Positions 1 to 6,180 of a stretch of 7,763 bases of DNA are shown one piece after another (the stretch's first letter is position 1; every line of letters starts with the position of its first letter). The position numbers and the translations under genes are program-made. The notes beneath the pieces are model-generated. The model worked only from the letters and a program-made list of their open reading frames with translations, did no database searches and had not been told where the DNA came from. Origin of the DNA: Planctomycetota bacterium (GTDB lineage: Bacteria; Planctomycetota; UBA1135; UBA2386); the NCBI GenBank assembly GCA_003235605.1, contig QJVU01000710.1:1-7763 (forward strand). Direction: 5' to 3'.

Positions 1-1
1 C

Positions 2-487
2 GGCGTCGGCATCTTCGTGGATGCCCTGGGAAACGACGTCTACGCCGCCCACGACCTGAGCGTGGGCGCTGCGCGCCAGGGCAGCGTGGCCGTGTTCCAG
101 GACTGGGGAGGGAAGGACACCTATCAGGCCGCGGCGATGGGAATCGGCTATGCGATCCTGGGCAGCCGCGCATTCTGCTTCGACCAGGGCGGCGACGACG
201 TCTACCAGGTCCGGGGCATGGGTCTCGGCATGGTGGGGGGGGATGCCATCGCCGTCTTCTGGGACAGCAAGGGCAAGGACCAGTACCTCTGGGATCGCGG
301 TGGCAAGGATCCCCTGGCCAGCCGCCTCGGCCTCGGCTTGTTCCTCGACACCGGTGGTCAGAACGATGCCTACAAGCGGGCAGGGCCAGCGTTCTTCGAG
401 GGCCCCGAAGGCAACAACAAGACCCTGTTCCGGGGTGACAGGGCCGACACCAAGGGGACCTTGCACGTGTTCATCGACGGCAAGTGA
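2..487 (+). CDS. GxDxY-repeat protein, C-terminal part (5' end outside window)
   Basis: The frame is open from the first complete codon at position 2 to the TGA at 485-487, so the true start lies upstream and the GTG at 17 is only an internal codon. The visible 161 residues hold about five imperfect repeats of roughly 25-30 residues. Each has a hydrophobic strand ending in Asp, then Gly-x-Asp-x-Tyr (GNDVY, GKDTY, GDDVY, GKDQY, and a last variant QNDAY), followed by a glycine-rich stretch such as GMGLGM. The pattern suggests short beta strands and tight turns, as in a beta-solenoid. Similar repeats occur in large, probably exported proteins of deltaproteobacteria and planctomycetes, but I cannot name a family or function. 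The final 30 or so residues depart from the repeat and look like a C-terminal cap. The stop TGA sits inside a GTGA (484-487) that begins the coupling ladder to gltX, so the two genes are probably cotranscribed. Confidence 0.8.
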   Translation, partial: GVGIFVDALGNDVYAAHDLSVGAARQGSVAVFQDWGGKDTYQAAAMGIGYAILGSRAFCFDQGGDDVYQVRGMGLGMVGGDAIAVFWDSKGKDQYLWDRGGKDPLASRLGLGLFLDTGGQNDAYKRAGPAFFEGPEGNNKTLFRGDRADTKGTLHVFIDGK

Positions 488-565
488 AGAGCAGTACGTG
501 AGCACGGCGTGAGCACGTGAGCGGGAGGTGAGCACAGGGTGAGCACGAGGTGCACGAGGTGAGCG
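484..565 (+). repeat. GTGA start/stop ladder: degenerate 11-bp tandem repeat between the GxDxY gene and gltX
   Basis: GTGAGC units start at 498, 509, 517, 528, 539 and 559, most followed by AC and then 0-3 variable bases; a partial unit, GTGCACGAG, sits at 550. The common period is 11 bp. Read as codons, every GTG opens a tiny frame closed by the TGA of the next GTGA: 484 to 501 (MKSST), 498 to 512 (MSTA), 509 to 520 (MST), 517 to 531 (MSGR), 528 to 542 (MSTG), 539 to 562 (MSTRCTR). The last TGA overlaps the gltX start at 559. The first GTGA contains the upstream gene's stop. A Shine-Dalgarno-like GGGAGG lies at 523-528. The positions and frames are read directly; a role in relayed translational coupling is inference. 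Confidence 0.85.
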
Positions 566-2112
566 ACACGCCGCCACGCTTCCGGTTCGCACCCTCGCCG
601 ACCGGTCCCCTGCACATCGGCGGTGCCCGCACCGCGCTCTACAACTGGGCTGCCGCGCGGGCGATGGGAGGCACGTTCCTGCTGCGAATCGAGGATACCG
701 ATGCGGAACGATCCACGAGCAAGTCGCTGGAGAGCATCCTGGCGACGCTGCGCTGGCTCGGCCTCGATTGGGACGAGGGGCCGGAACGGGGGGGTGACTA
801 CGGCCCCTACTTCCAAAGCCAGCGCCTGGACCTCTACGACCAGTTCGCCAAGACGCTGCTGGGGAGCGGCCACGCCTATCCCTGCTATTGCACTCCGGAG
901 GAGGTCGAGGAGGGGCGCAACCGCATGCAACAGCGCACCGGCAAGTCGATGTACGACCGCCGTTGCCGCGAGCTGACCGAAGAGCAACGCATGGCCCAAG
1001 AGGCCGCTGGCCGGCGCCCATCGATCCGATTCAGGATGCCCCTGGAGGAGGTCTTCGTCCTTCCGGACCTGTCCAAGGGCGATGTGCAGGTCAACCTGAA
1101 GGAGCTGGATGACTGGGTGATGATTCGTGCTTCGGGCATGCCGCTCTACAACTTCGCCTGCGTGGTGGACGACCTGCTGATGGCGATCACCCACGTGGTG
1201 CGGGGCGATGAGCATTTCCTCAACGGCGTCAAGCAGATGGTGATGTTCCGTGCCCTGGGGCACACACCACCTCGCTATGCCCACATCCCGTTGATCCTCG
1301 GCAAGGACGGCAAGAAGCTGAGCAAGCGCGCCGCCCAGACCGATCTGTTGGACCTCCGGGACCAGGGGTATCCGGCGGACGCGATCTTCAACTACATCGC
1401 CCTGCTGGGCTGGGGCTTCTCCAGCGACCGGGACATCTTCACCCGCGACGAGATGGTCTCGAAGTTCAAGATCGGGTCCATCGGCAGCGCCGGAGCCCGC
1501 TTCGACGAGGACAAGCTGCTGTGGATGTGCGGCCAGTACGTCCGCAACACCCCCCTGGATGAGCTCATCGACCGGCTCCGTCCGTACCTGATCGGAGACC
1601 AGGTGGTGCCCGAGGCGGCCTTCACGTCCTGCCCGGGCTACATCCGCAACGTCGTGGCGTGCCACCAGGAGCGGATCCGGATCTACAGCGAGATCTCCCC
1701 CAAGGTGGCCTACCTGTTCCAGGACGGTATCCAACTCGACGACAAGGCCAGACAGAGCCTCGAGAAGCATGGCGACGCACCCGCATGGTTGGCTGCCTAT
1801 GCCGGGCTCCTGGACCGGACCCGACTACCGCCCTCCTACCCGGCCGAGCGCGGCAACGCGGACAGGCTGGTGAAGCTGCCCACGGACCGGGTCGAGTCCG
1901 TGCCTGCCCGGGGGACCCTGGCGTTCGACCACCCCAAGCACCTGGAGGAGGATGCCCGCGCGCTGGCGGCGGAGCTGGGCGTCAAGTTCGGGCACTTCGT
2001 GCAGCCGATCCGGGCCGCCCTGACCGGCAGCATGGCCGGCGCCGGCCTGTTCGACGTCGTCTACCTGCTGGGGAGGGAGCGGTGCCTGTGGCGGTTGCGG
2101 TCGGTGCGCTGA
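559..2112 (+). CDS. gltX: Glutamyl-tRNA synthetase (GluRS), class I
   Basis: The enzyme charges tRNA-Glu with glutamate using ATP, in the cytoplasm. With the start at 559 it has 517 residues, slightly longer than the usual 470-490. The class I signature is HIGG at 19-22, within a conserved FAPSPTGPLHIGG stretch. The KMSKS loop is KLSKR at 253-257, after GKDGK. An insertion carries C109-x-C111, Y132 and C136, matching the zinc site of the E. coli enzyme, but the position of its fourth ligand (His127 in E. coli) is Glu138 here. The C-terminal anticodon-binding domain ends in a conserved QPIRAALTG...GLFDVVYLLG pattern, so the gene is complete. Start: GTG559 is preferred because it gives MSDTPP, has GAGG at 547-550 eight bases upstream, lies in a GTGA overlap, and matches the GTGAGCGA starts of the rhomboid and galT genes. 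GTG550 in the same frame is the alternative, three codons longer. Long open frames on the opposite strand here are composition artefacts. Confidence 0.97.
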   Translation: MSDTPPRFRFAPSPTGPLHIGGARTALYNWAAARAMGGTFLLRIEDTDAERSTSKSLESILATLRWLGLDWDEGPERGGDYGPYFQSQRLDLYDQFAKTLLGSGHAYPCYCTPEEVEEGRNRMQQRTGKSMYDRRCRELTEEQRMAQEAAGRRPSIRFRMPLEEVFVLPDLSKGDVQVNLKELDDWVMIRASGMPLYNFACVVDDLLMAITHVVRGDEHFLNGVKQMVMFRALGHTPPRYAHIPLILGKDGKKLSKRAAQTDLLDLRDQGYPADAIFNYIALLGWGFSSDRDIFTRDEMVSKFKIGSIGSAGARFDEDKLLWMCGQYVRNTPLDELIDRLRPYLIGDQVVPEAAFTSCPGYIRNVVACHQERIRIYSEISPKVAYLFQDGIQLDDKARQSLEKHGDAPAWLAAYAGLLDRTRLPPSYPAERGNADRLVKLPTDRVESVPARGTLAFDHPKHLEEDARALAAELGVKFGHFVQPIRAALTGSMAGAGLFDVVYLLGRERCLWRLRSVR

Positions 2113-2158
2113 TCCGGCAGTGCCTTCAGCGGTCGCGGTCGGAGCGTTGATCCGTCAG
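2082..2158. repeat. 38-bp tandem duplication of the gltX terminus and stop
   Basis: Positions 2082-2120 and 2120-2158 are two copies, offset 38 bp, that match at 32 of 39 positions by my alignment. The shared core is GCGGTCGG followed by NGCGNTGATCCGNCAG. Copy one encodes the last nine sense codons of gltX (CLWRLRSVR preceded by the end of the R codon) and its TGA at 2110-2112. Copy two lies after the gene and carries an equivalent TGA at 2148-2150. The right end of copy two also contains the stop (TCA at 2155-2157) of the convergent rhomboid gene. The frame opened at CTG 2109 runs without interruption to the second TGA because 38 leaves remainder 2 on division by 3. No T-rich hairpin terminator is visible in this 42-base gap. 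Confidence 0.75.
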
Positions 2159-3009
2159 CCGCCTTTCTTCCACCTCTCGAGGGTCGCGTCCCAGCACTCG
2201 AAGTCGCTGACCACGTGCTGCACTTCATGAATGACCGGATGCAGAGTGCGTTGCGCCGCTTGCTCGAGAGCCGCCGCCCGCTGTGGGTCCTTGGACTGCA
2301 GCGCGAGCTTCAAGTTGTAGTCCCACCGCAGCACCGGGAACATCGTGTAGAAGATCAACGACACGACAAGCGCGATCCATCCGCCCTGGATGACCCGGGC
2401 CGTGGCATCGGGCCGGAAGCGGCCACGGTCCAGGAAGCAGAACGTGACGATGAAGCCGCCGACGAGGCCACCGATGTGGGCAGAGTTGCTGACGAGCGGG
2501 AACAGGAAACCAAGGCCCAGGTTGATCCCCAGCAGGATCAAGACCGTGCGGGTCCCCGGGTGCCTCATCGCTTCCAGGAAGTTCCGTCCGCTGCGCAGGT
2601 TGCTGGCGAGGATCGCCCCCAGCATGCCGAACAGCGCGCCCGAGCCCCCAACCAACGTGACCACGGGAAGCTGCCACAGCACGGCGGCAATTCCGCCGGT
2701 GACACCAGCCACCAGGTAGAGGATCGTGAACCTCAGGCTGCCCAGGCGGCTCTCGAGGACGGGGCCAAAGAGGTAGAGCGCGTAGCTGTTCAACGCCAGG
2801 TGGAGCAGGCCGCCATGGAGGAAGCAGTGGCTGACCAGTCGCCAAGGCTCACCGTCCATGATCAAGAAGGCCACCGCGGCCCCATGGTCGATCAGCTGTT
2901 CCCGGCTCGGCGAGACCACGTCCGTCAGCATGGCGAACAGCAGGTAGAGGCCAAGAACGCCAAAGGTCACCGGCGAACGGTTGATCGTGTCCACGAGCCG
3001 GTCGCTCAC
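2155..3009 (-). CDS. Rhomboid-family intramembrane serine protease
   Basis: Rhomboids cut single-pass membrane proteins within or beside their transmembrane helix. This 284-residue protein shows the family's catalytic elements: the WR motif (W56-R57), HxxxN with H70 and N74, the nucleophile S123 in GGSGALFG, and the catalytic H178 in SAHIGG. About seven hydrophobic segments are visible, near residues 13-32, 64-86, 93-112, 119-137, 155-171, 176-193 and 209-227. This fits a six-helix rhomboid core plus one C-terminal helix. A charged tail of about 55 residues follows, ending ERWKKGG, presumably cytoplasmic or on the membrane face. Start: GTG at 3009-3007 overlaps the TGA of the upstream TPR gene as GTGA and gives MSDRLVD. 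An in-frame GTG at 3030 would add seven residues but has no better ribosome site. Translational coupling with the TPR gene is very likely. The physiological substrate is unknown. Confidence 0.93.
   Translation of the reverse strand: MSDRLVDTINRSPVTFGVLGLYLLFAMLTDVVSPSREQLIDHGAAVAFLIMDGEPWRLVSHCFLHGGLLHLALNSYALYLFGPVLESRLGSLRFTILYLVAGVTGGIAAVLWQLPVVTLVGGSGALFGMLGAILASNLRSGRNFLEAMRHPGTRTVLILLGINLGLGFLFPLVSNSAHIGGLVGGFIVTFCFLDRGRFRPDATARVIQGGWIALVVSLIFYTMFPVLRWDYNLKLALQSKDPQRAAALEQAAQRTLHPVIHEVQHVVSDFECWDATLERWKKGG
3006..3009 (-). promoter_or_regulatory. GTGA start/stop overlap coupling TPR gene to rhomboid gene
   Basis: On the minus strand, GTG 3009-3007 starts the rhomboid gene and TGA 3008-3006 ends the TPR gene. 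This four-base overlap is a standard termination-reinitiation arrangement. Only a weak AGG precedes the GTG, which is consistent with reliance on ribosomes arriving from the upstream gene. It is the zero-step form of the overlap that recurs at 484-562 and 7074-7088. Confidence 0.8.
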
Positions 3010-3827
3010 CGGAGCCTGCCTGCGCGCCACAGTGCCACCCGCGCCTGGGCCCGCGCCAGTTGCTCGCTGTTGTCGAAGCGCTCGTCCTTTTGGCGCGGTT
3101 GGGCCGCCTGCTCCAACTCTGCGAGGGCGGCTTCGGCGTCGCCAGCCCTGCCGAGCACCCTGGCCAGCAGCAGGTGGACCTGGCGGTTGTGCGGGAACAA
3201 CGTCTGCTGGCGCCTGAGGGTCGAAACTGCCTGGTCCGTGGCGCCGTTGCGGGCGTAGGCCAGGCCCAGAAGGTGCAGTGCGTCCCCGTAGCCGTGCTGC
3301 TCGTCCTCGCGAACCACCGACTCCAGGACTTGGGCAGCGTCCTTGAACCGCGACTGTTCGCAGAGCACCCGTCCCAGCTCGAAGCGCGTGGCGAGATGGG
3401 TCGGGTCCATCTGGAAGGCCCTCTCCAGGTGGGTCAGGGCCAGGGGCAGCTGGCCGAGGTTGCGCGCGGCGCGGCCGACCTGCAGATGGTCGGCATGGGT
3501 CTCCAGGTGCTGCAGCCGGTAGAGCCCGTCATAGAGAGGCTTGTGATCGCTCCCCAGGCGGCGCTTGAGAGCCGCGAACTGCAGCCGGAGGAATGGCAGG
3601 AATGGGGGGTACAAGAACAGCAGCACGAGGAAGGTCGCGCCCAGGCCGAGGGCAACCCAGGTCAGGAAGCGGCCCGCGCGCAAGGCAAACTCGACGGTCT
3701 CCACGGGTGCCGACACGGAGCTGGCGTAGAGCGCCGGAGGAACCAGAGCCCCTGCCCAGAGCAACACGCTGAAGGCTTTCCGGAGAGAGAGTCGCAAGTC
3801 GAGATCCAGCCGATGAGGGCAGCGCAT
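3006..3827 (-). CDS. Membrane-anchored tetratricopeptide-repeat protein
   Basis: This is a 273-residue protein starting at ATG 3827-3825, preceded by GGAGG (3839-3835) with a 7-base spacer, a strong ribosome site. Two hydrophobic segments lie near residues 18-38 and 54-80; the second ends in the Pro- and Phe-rich run YPPFLPF. The rest, about 110-260, is helical TPR repeats with the usual small and hydrophobic pattern: AARNLGQLPLALTHLERAF, then a repeat with FELGRVLCEQSRFKDAAQVL, then LLGLAYARNGATDQAVSTL, then LLARVLGRAGDAEAALAEL. TPRs are protein-protein scaffolds. With the two anchors this suggests an assembly or adaptor role at the inner membrane, but no specific partner can be named. The gene is coupled to the rhomboid gene by a GTGA overlap. 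The open frame continues far upstream (to 5996) only because it mirrors the DUF4388 gene; the ATG, ribosome site and change of composition set the real start. Confidence 0.88.
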   Translation of the reverse strand: MRCPHRLDLDLRLSLRKAFSVLLWAGALVPPALYASSVSAPVETVEFALRAGRFLTWVALGLGATFLVLLFLYPPFLPFLRLQFAALKRRLGSDHKPLYDGLYRLQHLETHADHLQVGRAARNLGQLPLALTHLERAFQMDPTHLATRFELGRVLCEQSRFKDAAQVLESVVREDEQHGYGDALHLLGLAYARNGATDQAVSTLRRQQTLFPHNRQVHLLLARVLGRAGDAEAALAELEQAAQPRQKDERFDNSEQLARAQARVALWRAGRLR

Positions 3828-3855
3828 GTTGCCCCCTCCGCCCCTGGCGGGCAAC
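3828..3855 (-). promoter_or_regulatory. Hairpin enclosing the ribosome site of the TPR gene
   Basis: GTTGCCC at 3828-3834 and GGGCAAC at 3849-3855 form a perfect 7-bp inverted repeat with a 14-base loop. In the minus-strand mRNA the stem ends at the base immediately before the AUG, and the GGAGG ribosome site (3839-3835) lies in the loop. Such a stem could limit ribosome access or present the site in a loop for a regulator. The dyad is seen directly; any regulatory use is inference. Confidence 0.45.
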
Positions 3856-3932
3856 CCTGGGTTCCCTGACAAGGTGGGATCCCTGCCGGTGTACAGATCC
3901 GCGTCGTCTGGCGCCGATCTACACGATGACGA
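3828..3932. promoter_or_regulatory. Divergent intergenic region between TPR and DUF4388 genes
   Basis: These 105 bases separate two divergent genes and must hold, or lie next to, promoters for both unless these sit inside the coding regions. Besides the 7-bp dyad at 3828-3855 there is a weak GGATC/GATCC dyad (3878-3900). There is also a poor plus-strand promoter-like pair, CTGACA (3866-3871) and TACAGAT (3892-3898), whose 20-base spacing is too long for a good sigma-70 site. No convincing operator or sigma-54 element is visible. Confidence 0.3.
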
Positions 3933-6068
3933 ATGACGTTCTCTGGCGATCTCAGGGGGATCCATCTCGCGGATGTGATCCAGAACATCCACGGCAACCG
4001 CCTGACCGGCACCATGGAGGTCAGCACGCGGGATGGGGAACAGTATGTCTACTTCCAGGAGGGCCTGATCGCGGGCTTCTCCCGCGGGGTGAACAAGGGC
4101 CTGCCCATGGCCCAGCACCTGGCCCAGCGCGGCTACGTGGACCGCACGCTGCTGACGACGGCCATCAAGAAGAAGGGCAAGACCGACAAGCGCCTCAGCG
4201 ACGTCATGGTCGAGATGGACATGCTCTCCAGGGAGGAGTTCGAGGGCGCAATGCTCGAGCTCATCGAGGAGGGGCTCTACGATCTTCTTCGCCTCAAGGA
4301 GGCCAGCTTCAAGTTCACCGAGGGCCCGCCACTCCCGCGAGTGTTCGACAGCGAGCAGAGGGCCGCCCAGATTGCCATCGACCCCGGAGCCATCCTGATG
4401 GAGAGCGCCCGGCGTCACGACGAGTGGGACCGCATTCACCGGGTCGTGCTCTCGGACCGCGACGTGTTTGTTGTCATGGAGGGCTGGGAGGAGTGTGGGC
4501 TCGGTGAGCATGCCCTTGCCGTCGGCGAGTGCCTGGGCGGCTCCACGGACATCGAGACGGTCCTCAAGAAGGTGCCCTACTCGCGCTTCGACGTGCTGAA
4601 GGCGATCACGGACCTCGTGATGCTGGGACATGCGCGCCCCCTCAGCGTTGCCGAGATCGAGAAGATGGCCGACGAGGCCCTGGCCAACGACGACCCGGAA
4701 GAGGCCGTGACCCTGTTGTCCCATGCGTTGATGACCGAGCGCAGCAACAAGCAGCTGCGCCTGCGGCTCATCGACCTGTTCGAGCGGTTGGACCGCAAGG
4801 GCGAGGCGGCCTCGGAGTTGGCCCTGCTCGGCTACCAGCAGGCGCAGCTCGGCCAGGTCAAGGAGGCGCTCAAGCTGTATGCCCGTGCCGCGGACCTGAA
4901 CCCCACCGACCTCATGCTGCACGAGCGCCGCGCCGACCTGCTCAAGGGGGAGGGGCGGGATGCCGAGTTCGCAGAGGCCACGTTGCAGTTTGTGGACCTG
5001 CTGCTGACGATGGGCCTGGCAGACCGGGCTCGCGAGACCTTGCGCAAGGCTCTCCAGGTCCCTGCCCTCAAGGATCACGACAAGCTGTTGGACAGGCTTG
5101 CGGAGGTCGAGGCCTCCCTGGGTTGCGGTGACGTTGCTGGCGAGATCTACCTGCACCTGGCCAACCGGCTGCCGAAGAGGGACGAGGCGGGGCGCCTCGA
5201 ATACGTGCGCAAGGCGCAGGCCTATCGGCCCAAGGACACCGGCCTTGCGCAGCTGGTGGAGGACCTCACGACCGGCCAGCACACCCTGCGCCGCACGCGC
5301 AGGCGGCGCCAGATAGCGTGGGCGGCGTTCCTTGCGACGCTGCTGGGGCTGGGCACCGCTGGAGTGGTGGAGATCGTGGCTTCCCAGCAGGTGATGCGCG
5401 CGCTCGAGGACAGCCTCGAGGACATCACGAAGGGCAAGCCGTCCGCGGCGATGCACGAACTGGACGCGGTGTGGGCGAGGTTCCGGTGGGTGGGTGCGGG
5501 CCGTCGCGCCGGGCGACTGGTGGATCGGCTCCTGGCCGTCGAGATGGAACGCCTCGAGATCCTGCTGCAACGCGGCGATCATGCTGCAGTCCTCGAGCGG
5601 CTGCAGTGGCTCAAGGGACAGGTGTCTCGCGCGGATGTCCACCATCGCCTCGATGCGCTGGTGCAGCGAACCCAGCTGGAACAGCAGGTGAGCCCCCTGT
5701 TCCAGAGGGCGAACCGCTCCAGCCCGGACGCCGAGGCCCTCAAGGCGCTCGCGGGGTTGACGAGCCCTGGCCACCTGGACTTCATCCTCGGCCGACTGTC
5801 GGATCCGGCCACCCAGGCTCCTGCCATGCAGGCGTTGTTGACCGCCCTGGAGCAGATCGACAGCCCCAGGAGCTTCCCGGTGGTGGCACGCCTCTACGTC
5901 GCTGGCGGTGACGCGGCGGTGGAGCGCCTGGCGCAGAAGATCCTGATGCGGGCCCATCATCATCGTGAGCAGGGGCGGGAGGGCAGCTGGTCTCACATCT
6001 ACGGCGAGCTCGAGGCGGCCAACAGCTCCCGCGCCAAGCAGGCCCTCGAATGGCTGCGGGGCAAGTAG
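3933..6068 (+). CDS. DUF4388 (PATAN-type) protein with TPR region, one TM helix and extracytoplasmic HEAT-like domain
   Basis: A 711-residue multidomain protein. Residues 1 to about 110 match the DUF4388/PATAN pattern (F-x-GDL near the start, LADVIQNI, GNRLTGTMEV, YVYFQEGLIAGFS). This module is common in deltaproteobacterial signalling and gliding-type proteins. Next comes the ILMESARRHDEW element (154-165) usual in these proteins, then a winged-helix-like stretch (about 200-240). Helical TPR-like repeats fill about 240-450, including YQQAQLGQVKEALKLYARA. A basic patch RRTRRRR is followed by one membrane helix at about 460-484. The basic side predicts the N-terminal part in the cytoplasm and residues 485-711 outside it. 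The outer part is helical, with HEAT-like units at about 600-690. Start: an in-frame TGA at 3927 makes ATG3933 the first possible start; no Shine-Dalgarno is visible, so initiation may be leaderless or SD-independent. The last four codons (CGG GGC AAG TAG) found the repeat array downstream. Function is not known; an adaptor linking cytoplasmic signalling to an envelope structure is plausible. Confidence 0.9.
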   Translation: MTFSGDLRGIHLADVIQNIHGNRLTGTMEVSTRDGEQYVYFQEGLIAGFSRGVNKGLPMAQHLAQRGYVDRTLLTTAIKKKGKTDKRLSDVMVEMDMLSREEFEGAMLELIEEGLYDLLRLKEASFKFTEGPPLPRVFDSEQRAAQIAIDPGAILMESARRHDEWDRIHRVVLSDRDVFVVMEGWEECGLGEHALAVGECLGGSTDIETVLKKVPYSRFDVLKAITDLVMLGHARPLSVAEIEKMADEALANDDPEEAVTLLSHALMTERSNKQLRLRLIDLFERLDRKGEAASELALLGYQQAQLGQVKEALKLYARAADLNPTDLMLHERRADLLKGEGRDAEFAEATLQFVDLLLTMGLADRARETLRKALQVPALKDHDKLLDRLAEVEASLGCGDVAGEIYLHLANRLPKRDEAGRLEYVRKAQAYRPKDTGLAQLVEDLTTGQHTLRRTRRRRQIAWAAFLATLLGLGTAGVVEIVASQQVMRALEDSLEDITKGKPSAAMHELDAVWARFRWVGAGRRAGRLVDRLLAVEMERLEILLQRGDHAAVLERLQWLKGQVSRADVHHRLDALVQRTQLEQQVSPLFQRANRSSPDAEALKALAGLTSPGHLDFILGRLSDPATQAPAMQALLTALEQIDSPRSFPVVARLYVAGGDAAVERLAQKILMRAHHHREQGREGSWSHIYGELEAANSSRAKQALEWLRGK

Positions 6069-6180
6069 GGCGGCGGGTAGCCGGGGGCAGGTAGCGGGGC
6101 AAGTAGGGCGGCAGGTTGGGGAGCAAGCAGCAGGGCAGGTTGCGGCGGAGTAGGTTGCGGGGCAGGTTGCTGGGGCAGCC
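6057..6180. repeat. Degenerate 12-bp tandem array seeded by the last four codons of the DUF4388 gene
   Basis: Cutting from 6057 gives CGGGGCAAGTAG (the gene's Arg-Gly-Lys-stop), GGCGGCGGGTAG, a 14-mer ending GCAGGTAG, CGGGGCAAGTAG again (6095-6106), GGCGGCAGGTTG, GGGAGCAAGCAG, CAGGGCAGGTTG, a 15-mer ending GTAGGTTG, CGGGGCAGGTTG and a partial unit. A 19-base stretch starting at 6056 recurs exactly at 6094, offset 38. The array fills the entire gap to the convergent galT gene. The early units keep TAG, two in the gene's own frame (6066 and 6078); later units change it to TTG. The array looks like amplification of the gene terminus followed by drift. Confidence 0.8.
6058..6087 (+). other. G-quadruplex motif spanning the DUF4388 stop codon
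   Basis: Four G-runs, at 6058-6061, 6068-6070, 6075-6077 and 6083-6087, are separated by loops of 6, 4 and 5 bases, which meets the canonical G3+N1-7 pattern. They lie on the coding strand across the TAG at 6066. Another run follows at 6096-6099. Folding in DNA or mRNA is possible but not shown. Confidence 0.5.

Noticed and set aside
498..565. CRISPR-like or operator array upstream of gltX
   Set aside because: Units are 8-11 bp, contiguous and without unique spacers. The regular start/stop phasing explains them better than protein-binding sites.
370..1770. 466-codon open frame on the minus strand
   Set aside because: It lies opposite gltX, whose conserved motifs are unambiguous. The product has no recognisable domain, and such antisense frames are common at this GC content.
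2108..2130. GCTGA/TCAGC hairpin after gltX as an intrinsic terminator
   Set aside because: Only a 5-bp stem with a 13-base loop and no T-run; it is explained by the 38-bp duplication.
2215..3258. 347-codon plus-strand frame
   Set aside because: Antisense shadow of the rhomboid and TPR genes, with biased Gln/Arg/Glu composition and no domain.
3866..3898. Sigma-70 promoter CTGACA / TACAGAT for the DUF4388 gene
   Set aside because: The 20-base spacer is outside the usual 16-18, and both boxes are weak, so it is not called as a feature of its own.
3006..5996. 996-codon open frame on the minus strand
   Set aside because: Only the 3827-3006 part is the TPR gene. The upstream part mirrors the DUF4388 gene, is rich in Leu/Gln/Val/His with no domain, and the real start has a strong ribosome site at 3839-3835.
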